From the NCBI GenBank assembly GCA_035303945.1, contig DATGQZ010000043.1, positions 1 through 64,000 on the forward strand: a stretch of DNA of 64,000 bases. Direction: 5' to 3'. Of the stretch, positions 44,577 through 53,541 are shown piece by piece. The first letter of the stretch is position 1, and each line of letters opens with the position of its first letter. The DNA is from DATGMS01 sp035303945. GTDB taxonomy: Bacteria; Bacteroidota; Bacteroidia; Cytophagales; Cyclobacteriaceae. The notes under the pieces were generated by a model. The model worked only from the letters and a program-made list of their open reading frames with translations, made no database searches and was not told the origin of the DNA. Both the position numbers and the translations under genes were made by a program.

Positions 44577-47336
44577 CTATCTTCTGGTTACAAATTCGTC
44601 CAGATTAAACATTACATTGGCTACAAGCGAGAGGGCGGCAAATTCCGGCTCCTGCTCATTAAGAAGTTTCAGACCCTCAGGGTCTTCACGGTAATAAGTT
44701 ACACTTTCTCTGTATAAATCCAGTAATGCCTCTGTCTTTTCTTGTTGGGGAGGAATTCCGGTAACCAGCTGAAGGGATTCCTTGATACCCTGCTCCAAAT
44801 CTCCGGGGTAATGTTCCATGATCTTTTTGGCCATGGCATCGGCAGCTTCCACATAAGCAGGATCATTTAGCAGGGTCAGCGCCTGAAGAGGTGTATTGGT
44901 CCTCACCCTTTTGGAAGTACATACCTCTCTGGAAGGACTGTCGAAAGCTACCATGGAAGGGTAGGAATTAGTTCTTTTCCAATAGGTATACAAAGCTCTA
45001 CGGTACCGGTCCTTTCCCTTGCTCTCATTCCAAAAAGTACCGTTAAAGCTGGTGATGCTCGCAGGCTGATAGGGCATCACACTCGGCCCGTACAGATTTG
45101 GGTTGAGCAGGCCGCTCATCGCGAGAGCCTGGTCACGGATGATCTCTGCCGGCAGCCTGGTTCGTGAGCCCCGGGTCAGGAGTTTATTAAAGGGATCGCT
45201 TTCGAGGACCTCATCCCTTACAGCGGAACTTTGCTGATAAGTAGCAGATAGGACAATTTCTTTGATCAAAGATTTAATGTGCCATTGATGTTTATCCCTA
45301 AAACGCACCGCCAGCCAATCCAGCAATTCAGGATGAGTTGGTGGCGATCCCTGGCTACCAAAATCCTCGAGCGTCTCGACAATCCCCGTCCCAAAGATCT
45401 GCTCCCAGATCCTGTTCACAATAACCCTTGCTGTCAGCGGATTTTCGTTACTAACTAGCCATCGGGCAAAAGCCAATCGATCCATGTTACCTTCCTCACT
45501 CCCGCCAAAGGCTGATGGTACGGCAGGCTGTACCTCCTTGCCTGGATTTCTCCAATCGCCACGGATAAATACATGCGTTTTACGCTTCTTATCTCCCTTT
45601 AATTCCCTCATAATGGGAGTTTCTTGCATGGGAGCTTGCTCTAGTTTCGCCACCTGTTGTTGGAATGCTGATCCAAGACGCAGGTAAGGTGCATCCTTTT
45701 CATGGTAGAAAATCCAATCCATTCTTAGAAGATCCTGTGCAAAATGCTTGTCTTTTCTAAAATAGATATACAGATCGTGTTTTCCCTGCACGGGCTTTAT
45801 TATGGTTTTCGCTATATTCCATTGCTCCGGCTTGTTGCCGGGAAAACTTTTACCTGTAACGGACAGTAGGGCTTCGCCAATCTTGGGGCCCAAAGGCTCG
45901 TCTAGCCTTAGCTCCAGAAGCGCCCCGTACAAGGATGCATAACTGAAAGAAATGGCCTGCACCCTGCTCAGATCCACGGCCTCGAACATAATCCAGGAAC
46001 TGTCCTGTACCTGCCAAATGGACTTTTGATCATGGGCTACCAATTCTATGAAGCTGCTTTTGTCCTGAAATTCAGCTGCGCTGACCTTTCTATATCCCAG
46101 GTTATAAAGTAGATTCTCTTTTTGCTCATATAGAAAATCCTGTTGGGTATCAATGGGCGACCTTGCCGCCCTAGCCAGATAATCAACAACTTCTTTCACT
46201 TTAGGCTGGTCTTCAGCGGCATATGTCACCAGCTTTGGCTGTTCATTGTACAAATCTTTATCGGCCGTATTGTTGAAGATGGCCATCGTTTGGTAAAACT
46301 CTTCGTGCCTGATAGGATCATAGGTGTGACTATGGCATTGGACACAGGCCATGGTGGTGCCTTGCCATACCTCAAAGGTGGTTGCCACCCGTTCTAATAT
46401 TGCCGCTACCCTGAACTCTTCATCATATGTGCCTCCCTCATCATTGGCCATGGTGTTGCGGTGAAATGCCGTAGCAATTAACTGAGATTCGGAAGGTTCA
46501 GGAAGCAGGTCACCTGCAAGCTGCTCAATGGTAAATTGATCAAAGGGCATGTCTTCATTAAAAGCTTGAATTACCCAATCCCTATACTTCCATATTTCCC
46601 GATGAAGATCCTTTTCATATCCCTTAGAATCCGCATATCGCGCCAGATCTAGCCACATACTGGCCCACCGCTCGCCAAAAGAAGGTGATGCCAATAGTCG
46701 ATCCACCGCTCTTTCGTAACTTCCTGCATCCTCATCTTCCGTATACGCCTTATAATCCTCCTTGCTTGGGGGCAGGCCGGTAAGATCCAAGTACAACCTC
46801 CTCAACAAAAGCTCTTTTTCAGCTTTTGGAGATGGAGAAACACCCATCTCTTCCTGCTTGGAAAAAATAAAGAAATCTATTTCGTTCTCTGCTAATTGTG
46901 CGTATGTCGTTTCAGGTGGGGTAATTGTCGTATCCGGTGGTATGTAAGCCCAATGTTCCTCCCACACGGCCCCTTGATCTATCCAATCAGCAATGAGCTG
47001 TATTTCCTCTTGGCTAAGTGGCTCGTTGTTTAATGGCATCCTAAGCTCTGGATCTGTGTGATAAAGCCGCTTGAGCATCTCGCTATTTTTGGCATCTCCC
47101 GGAATAATGGCAAGCCTTCCAGACTCCGTGGGCGCCTTTGCCTCTTCTTCAAAAAGCAGACTAAAACCTCCAGATTGTTTGACACCTCCATGACAGGAAA
47201 TGCATTTGGCATTGACAATAGGCCGGATGTCCCTGTTGTAGCTAATCTTCTCAGGGCTTTGGAAAACCCAAACAGAGATATAAACCAACAGGGCTAGGGG
47301 TACGATCAAATATGCCCACTTTGTGTACGTCGCCAT
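44577..47336 (-). CDS. PSD1 and Planctomycete cytochrome C domain protein (DUF1549/DUF1553)
   Basis: This 919-residue protein has an N-terminal hydrophobic segment, probably an uncleaved anchor or signal, then a heme c site CISCH (45-49) in a Planctomycete cytochrome domain. A DUF1549 region (about 150-360) has a second CxxCH motif, CVQCH at 331-335, followed by SHTYDPI. A mid region looks like a carbohydrate-binding beta domain, and the C-terminal DUF1553 runs from LAFARWLVS to the end. The family is frequent in Planctomycetes and Verrucomicrobia and of unknown enzymatic role. It heads the run PSD1-DUF1501-cytochrome/LRR, with 35 bases to the next gene. Confidence 0.9.
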   Translation of the reverse strand: MATYTKWAYLIVPLALLVYISVWVFQSPEKISYNRDIRPIVNAKCISCHGGVKQSGGFSLLFEEEAKAPTESGRLAIIPGDAKNSEMLKRLYHTDPELRMPLNNEPLSQEEIQLIADWIDQGAVWEEHWAYIPPDTTITPPETTYAQLAENEIDFFIFSKQEEMGVSPSPKAEKELLLRRLYLDLTGLPPSKEDYKAYTEDEDAGSYERAVDRLLASPSFGERWASMWLDLARYADSKGYEKDLHREIWKYRDWVIQAFNEDMPFDQFTIEQLAGDLLPEPSESQLIATAFHRNTMANDEGGTYDEEFRVAAILERVATTFEVWQGTTMACVQCHSHTYDPIRHEEFYQTMAIFNNTADKDLYNEQPKLVTYAAEDQPKVKEVVDYLARAARSPIDTQQDFLYEQKENLLYNLGYRKVSAAEFQDKSSFIELVAHDQKSIWQVQDSSWIMFEAVDLSRVQAISFSYASLYGALLELRLDEPLGPKIGEALLSVTGKSFPGNKPEQWNIAKTIIKPVQGKHDLYIYFRKDKHFAQDLLRMDWIFYHEKDAPYLRLGSAFQQQVAKLEQAPMQETPIMRELKGDKKRKTHVFIRGDWRNPGKEVQPAVPSAFGGSEEGNMDRLAFARWLVSNENPLTARVIVNRIWEQIFGTGIVETLEDFGSQGSPPTHPELLDWLAVRFRDKHQWHIKSLIKEIVLSATYQQSSAVRDEVLESDPFNKLLTRGSRTRLPAEIIRDQALAMSGLLNPNLYGPSVMPYQPASITSFNGTFWNESKGKDRYRRALYTYWKRTNSYPSMVAFDSPSREVCTSKRVRTNTPLQALTLLNDPAYVEAADAMAKKIMEHYPGDLEQGIKESLQLVTGIPPQQEKTEALLDLYRESVTYYREDPEGLKLLNEQEPEFAALSLVANVMFNLDEFVTRR

Positions 47337-47552
47337 TTTCTAAAGCTATCAATTTTCCCATGCAATTTCAAAAAATCATCCTGTACTATCCTGTACCTGC
47401 CTGAAAAATAGATCCAACGTATGGAGTCTTCCCAAATCAAATTTCTTCGGGCGTCAATAATCCGATATCTGACACAAATCTATTTGGATATAGTGAGAGT
47501 AGGAGAATATTAAAAGGTAATGCTTCTGCACAACTGCTGACAAAAATTCAAC

Positions 47553-47560
47553 TATTTTTG
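47553..47560 (+). promoter_or_regulatory. Candidate -7 box for the M28 peptidase gene
   Basis: TATTTTTG matches the Bacteroidota -7 consensus TAnnTTTG and lies 33 bases before the chosen ATG at 47593. Transcription would start near 47567, which argues against the earlier ATG at 47566. A -33 TTG is not obvious. Confidence 0.38.
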
Positions 47561-47592
47561 TTCAAATGTATTTAGGATCTAAATTGCCAATG

Positions 47593-49692
47593 ATGAAAGA
47601 ATTTTACCTTTTTTTATGCCTCATGGCATCGTCCCTCTTTGCCTATGCGCAGACGGCCTATAGAGGTTACAGCCCGTCTGCTACCACAAAACAGCAAGAA
47701 GTTGAAAACTCCTTTTTAGAAGCAGTAGACTTTGCGAGGTTTAAGGGACACCTCAAAAACATCACCGAACATCCGCACATTGCAGGCACAGCAGCTAATG
47801 AAAAGGTGCGGGATTATTTGGTGGAAACCTCTCAAAAAGCGGGATGGAAGGCAGTCCTCTATCCTTATGATGTTTATTTACCGGCGGGTCCAGGTGAGTC
47901 TGCTGTCGAGATTGTGCAACCCATTCGTCAGCCACTAAATCAACAGGAGTATATACTGAAAGAAGACCCCTATTCTGCAAATCCCCATTTGGCCAAGGGC
48001 TGGAACGCATATTCGGGGTCTGGTGATGTAACGGCGGAGGTTGTTTATGCCAACTATGGCACGAAAGCAGACTTTGAAAAACTTGAGGAAATGGGTATTT
48101 CTGTAAAGGGTAAAATTGTTTTGGCAAGATACGGCGGCAATTTCCGTGGGTATAAAGCAAAGTTTGCTGAACAATATGGAGCCATTGCTTTGCTAATCTT
48201 TACCGATCCAGGAGATAGCGGCTATAGCCGTGGCTTGGTATACCCTGAGGGGACTTTTTATAACGAAAGCTCCATTCAACGTGGTTCTTTGATGACCGAA
48301 GATTTTACCGGTGACCCTCTTACTCCCTTTGAACCCGCACTTCCCCTAGATGGTAAAACCAAGGTCACACGGTTAGACCCCGATGAAACTCAACTTCACA
48401 GCATACCGGTAACTCCTATCCCCTATGGCTCGGTAAAGCAAATTATGCAGTACATGAAAGGCAAACCGGTACCCGCAGGATGGCAGGGTGGCCTGCCCTT
48501 CACCTATAGACTGGAAGGAGGCGATGGACTAAAAGTAAGGGTGATGGTAGAACAACAGCATGAAATAACGCGAATTTACAACGTCGTTGCGACACTGGAA
48601 GGTTCTGAATTTCCCGATGAGTGGATCATCTTGGGTTGTCATTACGATGCTTGGGCCTTTGGTGCCACCGATCCCAACAGTGGCACGGCGATGCTTCTAG
48701 GATTAACAGAAACCCTAGGGGAAATGGCAAGACAGGGGATCCGTCCCAAAAGGTCGATTTTAATCGGCCATTGGGATGCCGAAGAACAAGGGGTGATTGG
48801 CTCTACGGAGTGGGTAGAGCAAATGAAGCAACAACTAGGCGCTAAGGCGATAGCGTATATGAATTTCGATATGGGAGTGGCTGGCACCAATTTCGGCGCA
48901 TCAGCATCTCCGACACTTAAAGAGGCATTAATTAATGCCTCTCAGCTGGTTCCTTATCCAGGTACGGACATGACTGTATTTGAAAAATGGGCAAACGGCA
49001 ACACTGAACCTGGAATAGGCAACTTAGGAGGTGGTTCTGATCATATCGCATTTTATATGCATGTGGGCATTCCTTCTTTAAGCGGTGGAACAGGTGGACC
49101 CACGCTTTACCACACTAATTATGATAGCTTCCATTTTTATGAGAAATTCGTGGATCCAAGTTTTACAATGGGCGGAATGGTGGAGCAAATGACAGGAATC
49201 ATGGCCTTAAGGCTTGCAAATGCAGAAGTAATTCCCTACGATGTTGAGCGTTACGCGACCGACTTAAAAATGCATTTTGAACATGCCGAAAAAACAGTCT
49301 CTGGCTATGACAAATCGTTTAATGGCTTTATGCTTTCATGGGAGGCCATTGAACAACTGCAGGCCAGCGCAAATTCATTTTCTACCGCCTTGGAACACTA
49401 TCTCGCGGAAAGAACGCTTTCATCCAAAAAGGCTAAACAGATCAATGAACAGATGATTCAATTGGAGAAGAGCTTCATTGATGACAGAGGAATGTACTTT
49501 GGGTCTTGGTATCGCAGCTTATACGCTTCTACCGATCCATTTAGCGGCTATGCCAGCTGGATACTGCCCGGCATCAGATATGAAGCGGAACAACAGGCCA
49601 GTGAGCGCCTACAGGAGTGGGATAACCGTTATGCAGCTGCAATAAAAGATCTTGCCAAGAAAATTGACTCCATCAAAGAATTGCTTCAATAG
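47593..49692 (+). CDS. Exported M28 metallopeptidase, glutamate carboxypeptidase II-like
   Basis: This 699-residue protein resembles glutamate carboxypeptidase II (PSMA). It has a signal peptide (to SLFAYAQ), a PA domain region (about 110-330), an M28 catalytic domain with GCHYDAWAFGATDPNSG, DAEEQGVIGSTEW and a final His in YHTNYDSFHFY, and a C-terminal transferrin-receptor-like dimerisation domain. These are the expected dizinc ligands. Bacterial members probably trim peptides ending in acidic residues in the periplasm. In-frame ATGs at 47566 and 47590 are possible; 47593 gives the best signal peptide. A terminator follows. Confidence 0.92.
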   Translation: MKEFYLFLCLMASSLFAYAQTAYRGYSPSATTKQQEVENSFLEAVDFARFKGHLKNITEHPHIAGTAANEKVRDYLVETSQKAGWKAVLYPYDVYLPAGPGESAVEIVQPIRQPLNQQEYILKEDPYSANPHLAKGWNAYSGSGDVTAEVVYANYGTKADFEKLEEMGISVKGKIVLARYGGNFRGYKAKFAEQYGAIALLIFTDPGDSGYSRGLVYPEGTFYNESSIQRGSLMTEDFTGDPLTPFEPALPLDGKTKVTRLDPDETQLHSIPVTPIPYGSVKQIMQYMKGKPVPAGWQGGLPFTYRLEGGDGLKVRVMVEQQHEITRIYNVVATLEGSEFPDEWIILGCHYDAWAFGATDPNSGTAMLLGLTETLGEMARQGIRPKRSILIGHWDAEEQGVIGSTEWVEQMKQQLGAKAIAYMNFDMGVAGTNFGASASPTLKEALINASQLVPYPGTDMTVFEKWANGNTEPGIGNLGGGSDHIAFYMHVGIPSLSGGTGGPTLYHTNYDSFHFYEKFVDPSFTMGGMVEQMTGIMALRLANAEVIPYDVERYATDLKMHFEHAEKTVSGYDKSFNGFMLSWEAIEQLQASANSFSTALEHYLAERTLSSKKAKQINEQMIQLEKSFIDDRGMYFGSWYRSLYASTDPFSGYASWILPGIRYEAEQQASERLQEWDNRYAAAIKDLAKKIDSIKELLQ

Positions 49693-49701
49693 ATCAAAGG
49701 A

Positions 49702-49731
49702 AAAGCCCGGCCTATAGGACCGGGCTTTGTC
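49702..49731 (+). terminator. Intrinsic terminator after the M28 peptidase gene
   Basis: AAAGCCCGG (49702-49710) pairs with CCGGGCTTT (49720-49728) around a 9-base loop that includes the palindrome CCTATAGG. It ends in TTTG, so the U-run is short; it may also act on the convergent FG-GAP gene. Confidence 0.75.
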
Positions 49732-49800
49732 ATGTTCTTTGAGTATATGAATTAATATTTAGGATATAATCATCAAAGTTAAATCATCGCGAGTTACCCT

Positions 49801-51012
49801 TCATTTGGCTGATGTGTTTCGTTGTTGCTCAAATACAAAAACGCCTTTTTTGTTGGCAACAATGATATCTAACAGTCCGTCCCCAGTAATATCTTCAACC
49901 ACCAGGTCGACACCAACACCAGAATCATCATCTATCAAGTGAGGAATCCAAGTCGGTGTTTCCCCCGGAATAAATTCAAACCAATACAACACCGCGGCAT
50001 CAAACTCGCCCGGATCAGCACCCATATGCGCAAAATAGCGTTTACCAGTCACAAGATCCAGATTTCCATCTCCATTGATATCTATATGAACTAAGCCGTG
50101 TGTTTGGGTAAAAGCTTCTGAAATCATATGGGTTTTCCATTGTATTTGCCCGTTTTCCCGAATTTGTTCATGCCACCAGATTCCCAGTTGATGGGCAGAG
50201 GATGCAATGATATCCTGGTCGCCGTCTTGGTCTAGGTCATCGGCATACATTTGAGCACTAGCTTCACCAAGACTGGCCGCGTGAAATGTCCAATTCGGCT
50301 GGGTGACATCTTCAGGGGCTTCCCACCATCCTTCAGTAACTATCACGTCATTTCTTCCATCACCGTTGACATCACCCCACCCTAGGCCATGTGAAAAACG
50401 GTCTGTACCAGGACTTTTCTCTTTGCTAATGGTATATTTTTTCCATTCAACACTTTCCGCTGGGTCTGGCGCTTTAAGCCAGATCATTTCTCCCGTAGGC
50501 GGATTTCCCCCTAGGATGTCCTTTCTTCCGTCCCCATCAATATCATAAAATCCGGCCGATTCATTGCCTAGCGTAGGATGAATAAGGTGAGCTTTCCAAT
50601 GACCTTCTGCATTTTGGGGATTTTCAAACCATTGTACTTCCTCCCCCGGAAAACCTATTCGAACGTAATCTACCCATCCATCTCCATTAACATCCATGCC
50701 CAAACTGATAAACGCATCACTATACCCCTTGTCATACTCAAATTTCTTGGGCGTTTCAATTTCATGTTTGGTCCAGTCGGGAGCTTCAAACCAATAAGCA
50801 CCTGCCATCACGTCTATCAGTCCATCTTGGTTGACATCTCCCACTGCCACTCCTTCGGCGATGAAATCGCGTAAAAGGACATGTTTTTTAAATGAAATGA
50901 CATCCCCTGAAACTTGCGTTGTGCCCGAAACCTGGGATTTACACTGAAAAAATGCTGCTGCCAATAGCACCAAAAGACTGATAGGAAGTTTCAAATATTT
51001 TTTCGATCTCAT
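49801..51012 (-). CDS. FG-GAP/VCBS repeat exported protein
   Basis: This 403-residue protein has a signal sequence ending near AAAFFQC, so Cys24 may be lipidated, although the lipobox is not canonical. The rest consists of about seven FG-GAP/VCBS-type repeats with DVNQDGLIDVM, DVNGDGWVDYV, DIDGDGRKDIL, DVNGDGRNDVI and DINGDGNLDLV, each a calcium-binding loop in a seven-bladed propeller like that of integrin alpha. It is probably a surface propeller that binds a ligand or glycan. No enzymatic motif is seen. It is alone on the minus strand and divergent from the PL8 lyase gene. Confidence 0.88.
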   Translation of the reverse strand: MRSKKYLKLPISLLVLLAAAFFQCKSQVSGTTQVSGDVISFKKHVLLRDFIAEGVAVGDVNQDGLIDVMAGAYWFEAPDWTKHEIETPKKFEYDKGYSDAFISLGMDVNGDGWVDYVRIGFPGEEVQWFENPQNAEGHWKAHLIHPTLGNESAGFYDIDGDGRKDILGGNPPTGEMIWLKAPDPAESVEWKKYTISKEKSPGTDRFSHGLGWGDVNGDGRNDVIVTEGWWEAPEDVTQPNWTFHAASLGEASAQMYADDLDQDGDQDIIASSAHQLGIWWHEQIRENGQIQWKTHMISEAFTQTHGLVHIDINGDGNLDLVTGKRYFAHMGADPGEFDAAVLYWFEFIPGETPTWIPHLIDDDSGVGVDLVVEDITGDGLLDIIVANKKGVFVFEQQRNTSAK

Positions 51013-51220
51013 GCTGTGTATAAGGTTATAAGGTTTATTGCAAAAATATAACTGCCGCTCGCGAAGACGTCACAACACTTTTCCGCAGCAATCAGGCATC
51101 TATGCCGATTCCCCAATCATGCTTCTGACAAACAGACCATTCAATCCTACAAGTTAAAACATTTTCTATAACTTAGCTTAGTTATAATTCAACGATTCTT
51201 GCCTAAACGTAAAAACCCAA

Positions 51221-53407
51221 ATGAAACCAGGAACTTTGTACATACTTTTACTTTGTCTATTCTTCACAGTCAGCCTGCACAGCTTCTCTCTAGGAAAATC
51301 AACGAACATACCTAATTCAAAAAGCAGCGATTTAGAAATTATCAGAGATAGGGTTCGAAATGATCTTTTGAATGCTGAATATGATGTAATGCATGTGCGA
51401 GAGGCTGTCCAGAACCTGGCAGAAGATGGTTCCTGGGCCGATATTAATTACGAAGACCTATCCAGGACAGGCTTTGAGCACAGCCGGCATTTACAACGCA
51501 TGCTGGGCATCGCCTTGGCCTTTCAAAAAATTGGTGGCCCTTTGTATAAGGACACGACACTGCAACATGCGATTCATGCCTCCCTCGATTACTGGCTCAA
51601 ACATGATTTTATTTGTGAAAACTGGTGGTGGAATGAAATGGGCACACCTAAAGCCATTATTGATCTATTACTCATGATGGATGATGACCTATTAGATCAA
51701 CAAAAATTGCTTTCACTCCAAATCGCAGGTAGGGCAAATATGAAAGGCGTTGGTGCCAGACCAGGTGGAGATTTGATTCAAATAGCTGCCATGATGGGCA
51801 AGCGGGCATTATTTGAAAGGAATGAACAACTGCTGGAGGATGTCTTGGCCATAATGGCGGATGAAATAAAAATTACAACCGGCAGGGGCTTAAAGCCGGA
51901 TATGAGTTTCCATCATCGCGTGGACAATGTCATATCAACATTAAGTTATGGCAGTGGATATATAGCATCTTTTGCCTATTGGATGATCAAAATTAAAGGT
52001 ACCCAATACACTCTTCCCAATAGCGCAACGGAACTGCTTATCGACTATTTTCTTGATGGTATAGTTCCTGCAATGGTGCATGGTGTCCACCCCGATCCAG
52101 GCGCAAGAAATCGCGAGATGACCCGTAAAGAAGCCTTGGATCCTATCGGTCCTGAACTAGCAAAGCAACTAGCACAAGCCTCCACGTATAGGAATGATGA
52201 AATAAAAACTATTATTGCTATCCAAAAAGGAGAGGTTGAAGCACAACTCAGAAAGACGCGATTCTTTTGGCATTCGGAATATTTCAGCCACCAGCGACCG
52301 AATTACTTTACATCTGTAAGAATGCATTCTTCACGTAACCATACGATGGAAGAACCGCATAATGAGGAAGGGCTAAAGATGCACCACTTTGGTGATGGGA
52401 GCAACTTTATCTCTGTGTCTGGGAGGGAGTACGTCGATGTATATCCCGTTTGGGATTGGCAGAAGGTTCCAGGGATTACTGCTGTGCAAAAGCCTGAGCT
52501 TCCCCATTGGAAAGAAATAGCAAAAAAAGGCCTTACAGATTTTGTTGGCGGAGTGACAGATAGTGTATATGGAGCAGCAGCGTTTGACTTTAGCAGTGCC
52601 CACGATCCGCTGCTGGCCCGCAAAGCTTGGTTTTTCTTTGAAAAGGAATTTCTATGCTTAGGAACGGGAATACTGTCAGCTGCCGACTATCCCGTCTACA
52701 CCACCTTGAATCAAACAAGCTTGCGATCCCAAGTCATGGTAAAACAAGGGACTGCCATAAAGGGGCTTGCTAGAGGTACGCATCATCTATCGGACGTTTC
52801 CTGGGTATGGCATGATCAAGTAGCTTACTTTTTTCTTCAACCTACAATTGTGAACATTGAAAATAAGACAGCCACTGGCAGCTGGCGTCAGATTAGTCAT
52901 CAAGCTGGAGCGACTGACCAAGAAGTGGAAAAGGATTTATTTACGCTATGGCTGGATCATGGCACCAGACCGCAGCATGCCAACTACACCTACATGGTAA
53001 TCCCAAATGCCGATGTCCATACACTAAACCGTTATGAAAAACAATCACCGGTAGAAATCCTGGCTAATACACCACAACTTCAGGCGGTCAAACATCATCG
53101 ATTGGATCTTTACCAACTTGTGTTATATCAGGCTCAAAAGATTAATCTTAATAAAAAAATATGGGTTAAGAGCGACAAGCCATGCCTCCTTATGGTACAG
53201 ATGGAGAAGGGTAATCTACAGAAAATTGTAGTTTCAGATCCAAGTCATAAAGAGAAACAGCTTGAGCTACAAACTAACGCAAAGATAATCAACACTGACG
53301 ATCGTTGGGAAGTTGCATGGGATCCGACCCATAAAGTAAGCCGTCTCACTATCAAGCTTCCTGAGGAAGGCTATGCGGGACAAAGCGTCGTGATAGACCT
53401 AGAATGA
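51221..53407 (+). CDS. Polysaccharide lyase family 8 enzyme, exported
   Basis: This 728-residue protein has a signal peptide and the alpha-toroid plus beta-sandwich layout of PL8, the family of chondroitin AC, hyaluronate and xanthan lyases. YPVWDWQKVPGIT, GGVTDSVYGAAAF, KAWFFFEKEFLCLG and LWLDHGTRPQ match Pedobacter chondroitinase AC as I recall it. Expected catalytic residues are His231/232 in SFHHR, Tyr243 in LSYGSGY, and Arg298 and Arg302 in NREMTR. The catalytic Asn of the family (TGAN) is replaced by VGAR (Arg180). With the nearby sulfatase it probably acts on a uronic-acid polysaccharide, possibly sulfated; the substrate is not certain. Confidence 0.9.
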   Translation: MKPGTLYILLLCLFFTVSLHSFSLGKSTNIPNSKSSDLEIIRDRVRNDLLNAEYDVMHVREAVQNLAEDGSWADINYEDLSRTGFEHSRHLQRMLGIALAFQKIGGPLYKDTTLQHAIHASLDYWLKHDFICENWWWNEMGTPKAIIDLLLMMDDDLLDQQKLLSLQIAGRANMKGVGARPGGDLIQIAAMMGKRALFERNEQLLEDVLAIMADEIKITTGRGLKPDMSFHHRVDNVISTLSYGSGYIASFAYWMIKIKGTQYTLPNSATELLIDYFLDGIVPAMVHGVHPDPGARNREMTRKEALDPIGPELAKQLAQASTYRNDEIKTIIAIQKGEVEAQLRKTRFFWHSEYFSHQRPNYFTSVRMHSSRNHTMEEPHNEEGLKMHHFGDGSNFISVSGREYVDVYPVWDWQKVPGITAVQKPELPHWKEIAKKGLTDFVGGVTDSVYGAAAFDFSSAHDPLLARKAWFFFEKEFLCLGTGILSAADYPVYTTLNQTSLRSQVMVKQGTAIKGLARGTHHLSDVSWVWHDQVAYFFLQPTIVNIENKTATGSWRQISHQAGATDQEVEKDLFTLWLDHGTRPQHANYTYMVIPNADVHTLNRYEKQSPVEILANTPQLQAVKHHRLDLYQLVLYQAQKINLNKKIWVKSDKPCLLMVQMEKGNLQKIVVSDPSHKEKQLELQTNAKIINTDDRWEVAWDPTHKVSRLTIKLPEEGYAGQSVVIDLE

Positions 53408-53541
53408 AAACATGCGGCCAAAAATCTCTCTCGCAGGATTTTCCTATTGTCTTTGTTTCAGCTGAAATACTATTCTGTACCTACCAAAATTGGCGATTTT
53501 TCCCAGTAATATTTACCACATAAAAACATCGATCAAACCCT

